Part shown: piece by piece, positions 50,527 through 58,418 of the stretch | Layout of the letters: the number at the start of each line of letters is the position of its first letter | Position numbering within the stretch: position 1 is the stretch's first letter | NCBI RefSeq assembly: GCF_000144625.1 | Contig: NC_014376.1 | Span: 496,001 to 560,000, forward strand | Direction: 5' to 3' | Origin: [Clostridium] saccharolyticum WM1 | GTDB lineage: Bacteria; Bacillota; Clostridia; Lachnospirales; Lachnospiraceae | Length of the DNA stretch: 64,000 bases | Program-made: the position numbers and the translations under genes | The notes under the pieces: generated by a model | The model's database searches: none | Told to the model about the DNA's origin: nothing | Seen by the model: the letters and a program-made list of their open reading frames with translations, nothing else

Positions 50527-51264
50527 GTGATTGAAATAAACCATTTAACCAAGTCCTTTGACGGAAAGACCGCCATATTAAAGGACATTCATTTAACCAT
50601 TAAAAAGGGAGAAGTGGTGGCGGTTCTGGGTCCTTCCGGAACCGGGAAATCTACCCTGTTAAGGTGCATGAATTATCTGACAGAGCCTACGGAAGGAATC
50701 ATAAGAATCGGCTCGGCCAAGGTGGATGCCAGACGGCATACCAAAAAGGAAATCGCAGAGCTTCGAAGCCACTCCTCTATGGTATTCCAGAATTATAACC
50801 TGTTTAAAAATAAGACGGCAAAGCAAAATATCATGGAAGCCCTGATCACGGTGGCTAAGATGGATAAAACCAAGGCCCAGGAGATCGCCTTAAATCTTCT
50901 TAAAAAGGTGGGTATGGCTGATCGGGGAGATTATTTTCCGTCAAAGCTTTCCGGAGGGCAGCAGCAAAGAGTAGGCATTGCCAGAGCTTTGGCAGTGAAC
51001 CCCGACGTGCTCCTGTTTGACGAACCTACTTCTGCTCTGGATCCGGAACTGGTGGGAGAGGTTTTGAACACCATACGGGCGGTTGCGGAAGAAGGAGTCA
51101 CCATGCTTCTTGTCACCCATGAGATCCGGTTTGCCAGGCAGGTGGCTACCAGGATTTTGTTTATGGATGAGGGGACCATCATTGCGGACGGAACCCCGGA
51201 GGAGATATTGGATTTTCCCCAGGATGCCAGGCTTCAGCGTTTCTTAAGCCATTGCCTGAAGTAG
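50527..51264 (+). CDS. Amino-acid ABC transporter ATPase
   Basis: This 245-residue nucleotide-binding subunit of the GlnQ/HisP type starts with GTG and has AAAGGAGGGGCTTTCC upstream. Motifs: Walker A GPSGTGKSTLLRCMN, Q-loop MVFQNYNLFKNKTAKQNIME, signature LSGGQQQRVGIARAL, Walker B LLFDEPTSALDPEL and H-loop LVTHEIRFARQV. It energises the importer made by the two preceding genes. The shared leader element begins 30 bases after its stop, so the next gene (MupG-like) is probably controlled separately as well as by read-through. Confidence 0.95.
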   Translation: MIEINHLTKSFDGKTAILKDIHLTIKKGEVVAVLGPSGTGKSTLLRCMNYLTEPTEGIIRIGSAKVDARRHTKKEIAELRSHSSMVFQNYNLFKNKTAKQNIMEALITVAKMDKTKAQEIALNLLKKVGMADRGDYFPSKLSGGQQQRVGIARALAVNPDVLLFDEPTSALDPELVGEVLNTIRAVAEEGVTMLLVTHEIRFARQVATRILFMDEGTIIADGTPEEILDFPQDARLQRFLSHCLK

Positions 51265-51294
51265 GGATATACGGAATACGATAAAAGATTTAAA

Positions 51295-51381
51295 ATCCAT
51301 AGCATTTGAATCAATGATAGTCAAAATATAAAAGAAAGGAAAGTAGGATCATATGCTTTCGGTTATGATCCTATAGGATTT
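51295..51381 (+). promoter_or_regulatory. Leader element, copy 2 (shared with 46675-46763)
   Basis: It begins TCCATAGCATTTGAATC with an ATGATA word and ends the conserved part in AAAGAAAGGAAAGTA. The hairpin GGATCATA (51346-51353) with TATGATCC (51364-51371) follows. An alternative palindrome ATCCTATAGGAT (51368-51379) overlaps its right arm and would hide the weak TAGGA site of the MupG-like gene; the two folds exclude each other. A seven-codon ORF lies in the hairpin. Confidence 0.6.
51353..51376 (+). CDS. Upstream ORF of the MupG-like gene (7 residues)
   Basis: ATG at 51353 follows TAGGATCAT and encodes MLSVMIL, stopping with TAG at 51374-51376, five bases before the start of the main gene. 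Its codons span the hairpin loop and right arm, so translation would open the hairpin. Support comes only from the parallel layout in copy 1. Confidence 0.35.
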   Translation: MLSVMIL

Positions 51382-52479
51382 ATGATGGGAAGACTTGGGA
51401 TTTCCCTGTATCCGGAGCATTCCACTCCGGAACGGGATAAGGAATATATCAGGCTGGCAGGCAAATACGGGTTTCAGCGGATTTTTACCTGCCTGCTGAG
51501 CGTAGGAAATAAGGATAAAGAAGAAATCATCAATGAGTTTCGGGATATGATCGATACGGCACATGAGTCCGGGATGGAGGTGATCCTGGATGTGGCTCCT
51601 CCTGTCTTTGATGCCCTGGGGGCTTCCTATGATAATCTGGCGCCCTTTCAGGAAATGCATGCGGATGGGATCCGGCTGGATGTGGGCTTTGACGGCATGA
51701 AGGAAGCTGCCATGAGCTATAACCAGGAAGGGCTGAAGATCGAGCTGAACGCCAGCACCGATCCAAGCTATGTGGCAAATATCATGAACCATCATCCGGT
51801 GCCGGAACGGATCATTACCTGCCACAACTTTTATCCCCAGAAATATACGGGGATCAGCCTGGAGCATTTTGATTTCTGCAACAAGGAAATGAAGAAGCAC
51901 GGCCTGAAAGTGGCGGCCTTTGTATCCAGCAACAATGAGGGCACCTTTGGCCCATGGCCTGTGAATGAGGGGCTCTGCACTCTGGAGATGCACAGAGGCC
52001 TGCCTATTGATGCCCAGGTGCGGCATATGCTGGCTACCCGCATGGTGGATGACGTGATCATTGCCAATGCCTATGCATCGGAGAAGGAACTAAAAGCCTG
52101 TGCCTCCGTGACGCCCGGAAAGCTGATGTTTGGCCTTTGCCTGGAAAAGGAGCTGACGGAAATAGAGAGGGAGATCCTCTACTTTGACCGTCAGCACGTG
52201 ATCAGGGGGGATATCAGCGAATACATGATACGGTCCACCTGGCCGAGAGTATCATTTGCGGACAAATCCGTTCCTCCGGCCAATACCCGGGATCTAAAGC
52301 GCGGGGATGTTGTAATATTAAATGACGGGTATTCCCGTTACAAAGGGGAGCTTCACGTTGTTTTAAAGGATATGCCAAATGACGGGCGAAAGAATGTGAT
52401 CGGCCATATTCCGGATTATGAAATGGTGCTGTTAAATTATATTGCACCATGGAAAATATTTGGGTTTATTGAAGTGTAA
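51382..52479 (+). CDS. DUF871 protein, MupG-like 6-phospho-N-acetylmuramidase
   Basis: This 365-residue cytoplasmic protein has an N-terminal TIM-barrel (LGISLYPEHSTPERDKEYIR, MEVILDVAPPVFDALGASYD, IRLDVGFDG, NFYPQKYTGISLEHF) and a C-terminal beta domain. In Staphylococcus aureus a DUF871 protein, MupG, cleaves phosphorylated MurNAc-GlcNAc in wall recycling; that family knowledge suggests a role on 6-phospho-glycosides. No MurQ, MurP or amino-sugar gene is adjacent; the neighbours are an amino-acid importer and a HAD phosphatase. The start could be ATG 51382 or the next codon, also ATG. The unusual leader sets it apart from the ABC genes upstream. Confidence 0.8.
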   Translation: MMGRLGISLYPEHSTPERDKEYIRLAGKYGFQRIFTCLLSVGNKDKEEIINEFRDMIDTAHESGMEVILDVAPPVFDALGASYDNLAPFQEMHADGIRLDVGFDGMKEAAMSYNQEGLKIELNASTDPSYVANIMNHHPVPERIITCHNFYPQKYTGISLEHFDFCNKEMKKHGLKVAAFVSSNNEGTFGPWPVNEGLCTLEMHRGLPIDAQVRHMLATRMVDDVIIANAYASEKELKACASVTPGKLMFGLCLEKELTEIEREILYFDRQHVIRGDISEYMIRSTWPRVSFADKSVPPANTRDLKRGDVVILNDGYSRYKGELHVVLKDMPNDGRKNVIGHIPDYEMVLLNYIAPWKIFGFIEV

Positions 52480-52487
52480 TATGCTGT

Positions 52488-52536
52488 AAAAGCCGGTAGA
52501 GACAGAGGAAAACCTATTGTCTCTACCGGCTTTTTT
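52488..52536. terminator. Strong bidirectional terminator
   Basis: AAAAGCCGGTAGAGACA (52488-52504) pairs perfectly with TGTCTCTACCGGCTTTT (from 52518) with extra T on one side and A on the other. It ends the MupG-like gene and the convergent HAD gene. Confidence 0.92.
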
Positions 52537-52539
52537 CCG

Positions 52540-53418
52540 TTAAGCCTGCATATCTTCCCGGAACACGAGCCTATGTATGGCCCAGGCAACTCCGTCTTCT
52601 GAGTTGGATTTTGTATGGTATTTTGCAGCATCCCGGATGCATGGCATGGCATTTTCCATAGCAACGGTCCAGCCAAATTCTGGTGTAAACATGGATAGAT
52701 CATTATCGCTGTCTCCCAGGACCATTACATCCTTTAGGGAAATGCCCTTGCTCTCTGCATAAGCTTTCAGGGCCGGCCCTTTCTGGGCGGCCTGGTTGGT
52801 CAGCTCTATGTTGTTAGGAAAGGAGGAGGCAGCAGCCAGATCCGGATAGCCCGCAAAAATATCCTTTAGTTTTGCAACCTTTTCCACAGGAAGCGCGTTG
52901 CTGCATATTTTAAATACCGTGACATCATCGGGCAGATCTTTAAGAGAAGAAAGAAATGTAGTTGTTTCCATCCGTTTTTGCACCGCTTCTTCAATCTCCT
53001 GGGAAATGACGTCAGAGGACCCCGGCTTACCGCTTAAAAAGGAGTACAATTCCTTAAGTCTCCGGCCTTCCGTGGCATTGGTATACCGCCCGTGGGAGGT
53101 GAGGATATCCATATCTGCCTGCTGTGAATTAAGGATCCGTTCAATATCCACCAGATTCTGGGAGGAAAGAGGGATCTCATTGAGAGTTTCGCCATCCTGA
53201 CTGTATACGGCAGCTCCGCTTAAGCAGATGTAGCTGCATGAGATATCACAGGTCTCCATAGCTGTTCTGGCATCTTCATAATCACGTCCGCTGCAGATTA
53301 AAAATTCTATTCCGGCGCTTTTAAGCCTGCGGATTGCATCTGCATTGGCTTTAGAAATTTTGGTCTGAGGGTCTAAAAGGGTGCCGTCCATATCGGAGGC
53401 GATCAGTCGGATGCTCAT
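52540..53418 (-). CDS. HAD-superfamily phosphatase (Cof type)
   Basis: This 292-residue protein is a Cof-type sugar-phosphate or nucleotide phosphatase. Motif I is IASDMDGTLLD with nucleophile Asp9 and acid Asp11, motif II includes LICSGRD, motif III is a Lys before the ISLKDVMVLGDSDNDLSMF block, which is motif IV. The C2-type cap between them determines substrate, unknown here. The ATG at 53418 (minus strand) is preceded by AAAAAGGAGATTACCTGAC. It is a single gene between a bidirectional terminator and the long non-coding gap before the nucleoside operon. Confidence 0.9.
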   Translation of the reverse strand: MSIRLIASDMDGTLLDPQTKISKANADAIRRLKSAGIEFLICSGRDYEDARTAMETCDISCSYICLSGAAVYSQDGETLNEIPLSSQNLVDIERILNSQQADMDILTSHGRYTNATEGRRLKELYSFLSGKPGSSDVISQEIEEAVQKRMETTTFLSSLKDLPDDVTVFKICSNALPVEKVAKLKDIFAGYPDLAAASSFPNNIELTNQAAQKGPALKAYAESKGISLKDVMVLGDSDNDLSMFTPEFGWTVAMENAMPCIRDAAKYHTKSNSEDGVAWAIHRLVFREDMQA

Positions 53419-53875
53419 GTCAGGTAATCTCCTTTTTCTGTTAATATATTCGTATGCTTATACTAAGCTTATCTTATATTCACCGGTTCGTCAATGGAGA
53501 GGGGCCGGATAGACCTCTTTTCATCAGATTGCATATCCAGACAATGGTTTTTACTTTTCTTTTTTACAAACCCCACATATCTGATTCTCCCATACTGGAT
53601 TTTCCGCCGGCTTCAGGCAGCTTATTTCCTGTGCTTGGCATCTGCCTCCGTTTGGCGGCGCCTGTTTTTTCCGGCCATACCGGACTTACAGGAAGGATTT
53701 CATAAGCTGTTTTTCAGGCTTTTGCCGGCAGCGCAGTTTCTTGAATACAATAATTTGCACAATTCTTTATAGAGGAAAAAAATAATAAATCTAAATAGTA
53801 TCTATTTAAATCAAAAAATCTTATCTTATTTTATATATTTTGCACTTAAAAAAACGAATTTTAGAAGAAAACCCA
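53419..53875. other. Long intergenic region upstream of the nucleoside operon
   Basis: This stretch lies between the HAD gene and the nucleoside promoter. It holds the HAD gene promoter region. The segment 53760-53875 is very A+T-rich with long A and T runs, which may act as an upstream activating (UP-like or bent) element for the promoter at 53876. Two short overlapping ORFs at 53454-53705 and 53494-53772 have no ribosome binding sites or recognisable features and I do not call them. No strong repeats were seen. Confidence 0.5.
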
Positions 53876-53930
53876 TTGACAACTTGGCAGCCAAGTGATA
53901 TTCTAATGCCAACAACTTGGCTGCCAAGTT
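53876..53930 (+). promoter_or_regulatory. Nucleoside operon promoter with twin palindromic operators
   Basis: TTGACA (53876-53881) and TATTCT (53899-53904) are 17 bases apart. Operator 1, ACTTGGCAGCCAAGT (53882-53896), fills the spacer. Operator 2, AACTTGGCTGCCAAGTT (53914-53930), lies just past the start point. Both are perfect palindromes apart from the central base, and their centres are 33 bases apart, about three helical turns. Binding at both would block initiation and could allow looping or cooperative binding. The GntR protein encoded at 54735 is the obvious candidate. Confidence 0.8.
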
Positions 53931-53964
53931 AAAAACAATTAAAATACAGCATCAGGAGGAGAAG

Positions 53965-54729
53965 ATGGAAAAGGTAAAGATGATGCATATCGGGATTTCC
54001 AAAGGCGATGTGGGGCGGTATATTTTTCTGCCGGGAAGTCCGGAGCGGGCGGAAAAGATCGCTTCATATTTTGATCACCCAAAGGAAATTGCATACAATC
54101 GTGAGTTCAGGACCTTTGTAGGAGAATTGGACGGTATAAGGGTGGCTGTTACCAGCACGGGTATCGGAGGACCTTCCGCCGCAATAGCCATGGAAGAGCT
54201 TACCCAATGTGGCGGGGATACCATGCTGCGTGTCGGTTCTGGGGCTTCCACCTCACCAAAGGTGAAGACAGGAGATATTGTAATTCCCAACGGAGCCATA
54301 AGAATGGAAGGCGTGGGGAACCATTACCTGCCGGTGGAATTTCCTGCTGTTCCGGATTTTTTCATGATCAAAGAGCTGGAGGAAGCTTCTAAAAGACTGA
54401 ACATGCCATACAATGTGGGAGTTACCATTACAAAGGCCTCCTTTTACAGTCAGACACAGCCAGAGAAAAAACCGGTAAAGGATGAGCTCCTTCATAAGTG
54501 GAGCGCATACGAGGCAGGCGGAGCCACCTCTACCAGCATGGAATGCTCCACCTTGTTTCTGGTTGCGGCCAGCTTAGGTATCCGGGCGGCCTCTGTTTTG
54601 GTAAGTGCCACCGATTATAAAAATACTTCGCAAGAGGACAGGGTACCCCTTACGGAATTGGAGAACCGGGTGATCCTGGTTGGTATAGAGGCGATGAGAG
54701 CTATCATAAAAAAAGATTTGGAGGGGTGA
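53965..54729 (+). CDS. Nucleoside phosphorylase, uridine-phosphorylase family (copy 1)
   Basis: This 254-residue protein of the PNP/UDP family (NP-I fold) cleaves nucleosides with phosphate to free base and ribose 1-phosphate. It shows YIFLPGSPERAEKIASYF, VTSTGIGGPSAAIAMEEL and the sugar-binding TSMECSTLFLVAASLGIRA, the region of the Udp MEMATLF motif. Its length equals the uridine phosphorylase type. It is strikingly similar to the third phosphorylase (61261-62040), which shares blocks such as GSxASTSPKVKxGD and IPNGAxRMEG. The start is ATG 53965, following AGGAGGAGAAG, first gene after the twin-operator promoter. Base specificity cannot be set from sequence. GntR follows five bases later. 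Confidence 0.9.
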   Translation: MEKVKMMHIGISKGDVGRYIFLPGSPERAEKIASYFDHPKEIAYNREFRTFVGELDGIRVAVTSTGIGGPSAAIAMEELTQCGGDTMLRVGSGASTSPKVKTGDIVIPNGAIRMEGVGNHYLPVEFPAVPDFFMIKELEEASKRLNMPYNVGVTITKASFYSQTQPEKKPVKDELLHKWSAYEAGGATSTSMECSTLFLVAASLGIRAASVLVSATDYKNTSQEDRVPLTELENRVILVGIEAMRAIIKKDLEG

Positions 54730-54734
54730 ATGGT

Positions 54735-55502
54735 ATGATGGACTTCAACAGGCTGCCGCTTTTAGGAGAGGACATATCAGAGAATCTGGTGATGCCAAAC
54801 TATGTAAAAATTTATGATATTATTTTCAATTTGATCGTAGAAGGCGTTATCAAAGCAGGAGATGTTGTTCCCAGTGAAAATAAGCTGGCTGATTACTGGA
54901 AGGTCAGCCGCGGCACAGTCAGAATGGCCATGAGAAAGCTGGAAGAGGATGGGTACATAAATAAAACCCAGGGAAAACAGGCAGTGGTTGCAACACATGC
55001 ACTGCAATACAAGGATGGTTTCCAGTGGCTGTTTAATCCTTGCATTGAAAATTGTGTGGATGCTATTGATGAAATCAGGATATCAGTCCAGTACCAGCCC
55101 TGCGGCGTTTACGTCGCCCATGAACTGGGATATAAAAAGCCGGGAGATTTAATGGTTTTTACCAGCACGGATTATTTTTCCAATGGACGCCACATGGCAA
55201 ATACAGTCACCATCTTTGATGCGGAACATATTGAAAAATTCCAGTTAGATATGAAGGATACGGAAAAAATGAAGGAATTCAGCACCTATGGACTGTACCG
55301 GCTGGCAAAGCGGGCTAAGACTGTATTCAATGTTTTAAATGCAGATGCGGATTCTTATATTACAGGCGTTAATAAAAATGAACCGGTCATCATCGTGGAA
55401 GAAATCCTGGTGGATGAGGGGGACAGGCAGCTTAGCTATGCCAAGCACCAGCTTTTGGGAAGTAAATACCGTTTTTCGATGGAGCGCAAGTCCCATTTGT
55501 AA
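54735..55502 (+). CDS. GntR-family regulator of the nucleoside operon
   Basis: This 255-residue regulator has an N-terminal winged helix (YVKIYDIIFNLIVEGVIKAG, VVPSENKLADYWKVSRGTVR, KLEEDGYINKTQGKQAVV). A C-terminal effector domain of about 165 residues resembles UTRA, with VFNVLNADADSYITGVNKNE and PVIIVEEILVDEGDRQLSYA. The start is ATG 54735 after GGAGGGGTGAATGGT; a GTG nine bases earlier is possible. Its place as second gene of the operon and two identical-core palindromes at the promoter point to autoregulated repression. The likely inducer is a nucleoside or sugar phosphate (inference). Confidence 0.88.
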   Translation: MMDFNRLPLLGEDISENLVMPNYVKIYDIIFNLIVEGVIKAGDVVPSENKLADYWKVSRGTVRMAMRKLEEDGYINKTQGKQAVVATHALQYKDGFQWLFNPCIENCVDAIDEIRISVQYQPCGVYVAHELGYKKPGDLMVFTSTDYFSNGRHMANTVTIFDAEHIEKFQLDMKDTEKMKEFSTYGLYRLAKRAKTVFNVLNADADSYITGVNKNEPVIIVEEILVDEGDRQLSYAKHQLLGSKYRFSMERKSHL

Positions 55503-55599
55503 TTAAAAGAGAAACACCGGCGAAAGGATCACGGACGGTACAAGAAACTCTTTTAAAAATAAGCAAAAAAGCAGTTCAGCAACGGAAAGGAGAAAGGGA

Positions 55600-56763
55600 A
55601 TGAAAAAAACGTTAAGTCTGATTATGGCAGGAGTACTTGTCTGTACCATGCTCACCGCATGCGGCAAGACAAATGACAGTGCCAAAAGTACTGATGGAGC
55701 ACTGGAGCAAACAAAAGGAGCGGATACCGCTGATGGAGAGAAGACATCAGCAAAGCCGTTAAAGGCAGTGTATCTGGTAAATGGAAACTTAGGGGACAAA
55801 GGCTTTTATGACTCTGCCGCCAGCGGTCTTTATCGAATGAGAGATGAACTTGGGGCTGAAATAAAGGTGGTTGAAATGGGCCGTGACGAGACCAGCTATG
55901 AAGGACATTTCACCGATGTGTCCGAGCAGGATTGGGATGTAGTCATCGCTGGCACCTGGTCGGTGAAGGAAGTAGCCCAAAATACAGCCGCACAGTATCC
56001 TGATAAAAAATATATTTTCTTTGACAGTGATGTGGACCGGGATGTGGTAACTGAAGGAAATATGATGGGCATTACATACAATTCCAACCAGGGCTCCTTC
56101 CTGGCAGGTGTACTGTCTGCCCGGATGCTTGACTCCGGAGATAAAAAAGTCGATGCTTCCCAGAGGACATTAGGCTTTATCGGATCCATGGATGTGGCAA
56201 ACATCAATGATTTTCTGGTGGGATATCTGGAAGGTGTGAAATACGTAGATCCCACCATCCGGGTAATTCCCTCCTATGTAGGTTCCTTTGAGGATGTCCC
56301 AAAGTGTCTGGAAATGACCACCCAGCTATACAATCAGGGGGCCCAGATCGTATATGCACCGGCCTCCCAAAGTATTCTGGGCGCGGCAACCGCAGCCAGC
56401 AATGTTGATAAATACCTGATTGCCTGTGACCAGGATTTATATACCCAGTTAAAGGATACTAACCCTGAAATCGCTAAGAACATTCTCACTTCTACCTTAA
56501 AAAACGTAGGGGATTCCCTGGTAACGGCAGCCAAGGGCTTAATGGACGGCTCCATGACCTGTGACAAGACATATGCCCTGGGCCTTGACAGCGGCGCCGT
56601 AGGCCTGGCTGAAAATGATAACTTTAACACCATCGTTCCTGAGGACATCAAGACGAATCTTGATACGGTAAAGAATAAGATCATCAAGGGTGAAATTACC
56701 GTAGGAAGTGCCATGGAGATGACTACGGAAGAAGTCTCCGCCTTACGTGACAGCATGAAATAG
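55600..56763 (+). CDS. BMP-family nucleoside-binding lipoprotein
   Basis: This is a 387-residue lipoprotein with signal ending in LTAC (Cys22) and a Ser/Thr/Gly linker. The Med/BMP (PnrA-like) domain starts at about residue 48 (KAVYLVNGNLGDKGFYDSAA) and has the usual YEGHFTDVSEQDWDVVIAGT, YIFFDSDVDRDVV and GAQIVYAPASQSILGAATAA blocks. Proteins of this type bind purine nucleosides outside the cell for a NupNOPQ-like importer. A hairpin directly after the gene may give it higher transcript level than the transporter genes downstream. Confidence 0.92.
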   Translation: MKKTLSLIMAGVLVCTMLTACGKTNDSAKSTDGALEQTKGADTADGEKTSAKPLKAVYLVNGNLGDKGFYDSAASGLYRMRDELGAEIKVVEMGRDETSYEGHFTDVSEQDWDVVIAGTWSVKEVAQNTAAQYPDKKYIFFDSDVDRDVVTEGNMMGITYNSNQGSFLAGVLSARMLDSGDKKVDASQRTLGFIGSMDVANINDFLVGYLEGVKYVDPTIRVIPSYVGSFEDVPKCLEMTTQLYNQGAQIVYAPASQSILGAATAASNVDKYLIACDQDLYTQLKDTNPEIAKNILTSTLKNVGDSLVTAAKGLMDGSMTCDKTYALGLDSGAVGLAENDNFNTIVPEDIKTNLDTVKNKIIKGEITVGSAMEMTTEEVSALRDSMK

Positions 56764-56781
56764 GCCTGTTATTATAACCTG

Positions 56782-56830
56782 GGGCAGCAGCAAACAATAT
56801 GGTCGACTTGACTTTGCTGCTGCCCTTTCC
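56782..56830 (+). promoter_or_regulatory. Intraoperonic hairpin after the binding-protein gene
   Basis: GGGCAGCAGCAAA (56782-56794) pairs perfectly with TTTGCTGCTGCCC (56813-56825), 13 bp with an 18-base loop, followed by TTTCC. The T-tract is short, so it is probably a 3'-end stabiliser or partial terminator that raises binding-protein over transporter mRNA. Confidence 0.6.
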
Positions 56831-56855
56831 AGAAGGATTTTTAAGGAGTAAAAGG

Positions 56856-58418
56856 ATGGAAGAGAGAAAAGAAGCATTGCGGGTGGAAAATATCGTTAAG
56901 GTTTACTCCAATGGCGTCATGGCGAATAAGGGGATTAATTTTTCAGTTCGTGCCGGAGAGATCCATGCTTTGTCCGGGGAAAACGGGGCAGGTAAATCCA
57001 CTTTAATGAAAATCATTTTTGGCGAAGAACAGCCGACCTCAGGGGATATCTACGTCAATGGTGTTAAAACCATCATTACTTCCCCCCAATTAGCCATCAG
57101 CCTGGGAATCGGAATGGTACACCAGCATTTCATGCTGGTACCATCTCTAACGGTTACAGAAAATGTCATCCTAGGGGTAGAGCCTAAAAAAGGCTTTCTG
57201 ATCAACCGTAAAAATGCACACAAGCAGGTAGCGGAAATGGCTGAAAAATTCAATATGCAGATTAACCCCAGGGCAAGGATCCAGGAGCTGACCGTGGGTC
57301 AAAAGCAAAAGGTAGAGATTCTAAAGGCCCTGTTCCGGGGAGCGAAAATACTCATTCTGGATGAGCCTACTGCAGTATTGACACCTCAGGAAACGACGGA
57401 ACTGTTTGAGGAGCTGAAAAGACTTAAAAACAACGGTTATACCATAATTTTCATTTCCCATAAGCTGAACGAAGTCAAAGAACTGTGCGACAGGATTTCC
57501 ATCATACGCCAGGGAAGGTCCATGGGCCTGTATGGTATGAAGGAAGTAACAGAACAGGATATTTCCAACCTTATGGTGGGAAGAGATGTTATTCTGAACA
57601 TTGAGAAAAATCCGCCTAAGCTGGGGGCTCCCACCATTCACGTAAAGGATTTATGCATAACCGGTGAAAGTGGAAAGACTTATGTAAATAAATTGTCCTT
57701 TCTTTTAAGAGAAGGGGAAATCCTTGGGATTGCAGGCGTGGAAGGCAACGGCCAGTCAGAACTGGCGGAAGCATTGACAGGTCTTAGAAAGTATGACTCC
57801 GGATGCGTTGAGCTGTGCGGAAAGGAGATTTCCGGCTTAAACATTGGGGAGATCCGGAAGCTTTCTGTTTCCCATATACCGGAGGACCGTATGACGACAG
57901 GCGTGGCGCCTGCTCTGTCCATTACGGAGAATGCCCTTTCTGATAAGATTTCCTCCAAACAGTTTTCAAAACATGGGATCATTGGCAAGCGCAGAATTAA
58001 GCAATACGGGCTTGATATGGCAAGGGAATATCAGGTACTGTGCAAAAATCCTGATGTCAGGATCGACAGTCTCTCCGGGGGGAATATTCAGAAGGCGGTA
58101 CTGGCCCGGGAATTGTCAAGTGATCCCAAGATCATCATTGCCAACCAGCCGACCAGGGGCGTAGATGTGGGAGCCACGGAATTCATCCGTAAAAGGCTGA
58201 TCAAAATGAGAGATAACAAAAAGTCAGTACTGCTCATCAGCTCGGACTTAAATGAAGTACTTGGATTATCCGACAGCATCATGGTCATGCATGAAGGTCA
58301 GATTGTGGCTTATTTTCCTGATGCAGGGAAGATCAGTGAGGTGGAGCTGGGCAAATATATGCTAGGTATTGAGAAGCAGTCTGATGAAGAGATAAAGGAG
58401 GTTTGTCATGGACAGTAA
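56856..58418 (+). CDS. Nucleoside ABC importer ATPase (two ATPase domains)
   Basis: This 520-residue protein carries two fused nucleotide-binding domains, as in NupO/YufO and ribose RbsA. Domain 1 has Walker A SGENGAGKSTLMKI, signature LTVGQKQKVEILKAL and Walker B LILDEPTAVLTPQE. Domain 2 has GVEGNGQSELAEALTG as a modified Walker A lacking the GKS/T end, signature LSGGNIQKAVLARELS and ANQPTRGVD. The second site is thus degenerate, as usual in this family. The start is ATG 56856 with TTTAAGGAGTAAAAGG; the earlier in-frame ATG lies inside the hairpin. Its end overlaps the first permease gene by 11 bases. Confidence 0.93.
   Translation: MEERKEALRVENIVKVYSNGVMANKGINFSVRAGEIHALSGENGAGKSTLMKIIFGEEQPTSGDIYVNGVKTIITSPQLAISLGIGMVHQHFMLVPSLTVTENVILGVEPKKGFLINRKNAHKQVAEMAEKFNMQINPRARIQELTVGQKQKVEILKALFRGAKILILDEPTAVLTPQETTELFEELKRLKNNGYTIIFISHKLNEVKELCDRISIIRQGRSMGLYGMKEVTEQDISNLMVGRDVILNIEKNPPKLGAPTIHVKDLCITGESGKTYVNKLSFLLREGEILGIAGVEGNGQSELAEALTGLRKYDSGCVELCGKEISGLNIGEIRKLSVSHIPEDRMTTGVAPALSITENALSDKISSKQFSKHGIIGKRRIKQYGLDMAREYQVLCKNPDVRIDSLSGGNIQKAVLARELSSDPKIIIANQPTRGVDVGATEFIRKRLIKMRDNKKSVLLISSDLNEVLGLSDSIMVMHEGQIVAYFPDAGKISEVELGKYMLGIEKQSDEEIKEVCHGQ

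Noticed and set aside
51349..52026. Long antisense ORF (225 codons) inside the MupG-like gene
   Set aside because: It is the complement of a conserved coding region, and its sequence has no family features.
53454..53772. Two overlapping short ORFs in the long gap before the nucleoside operon
   Set aside because: Neither has a ribosome binding site, recognisable motif or plausible composition; the region looks non-coding.
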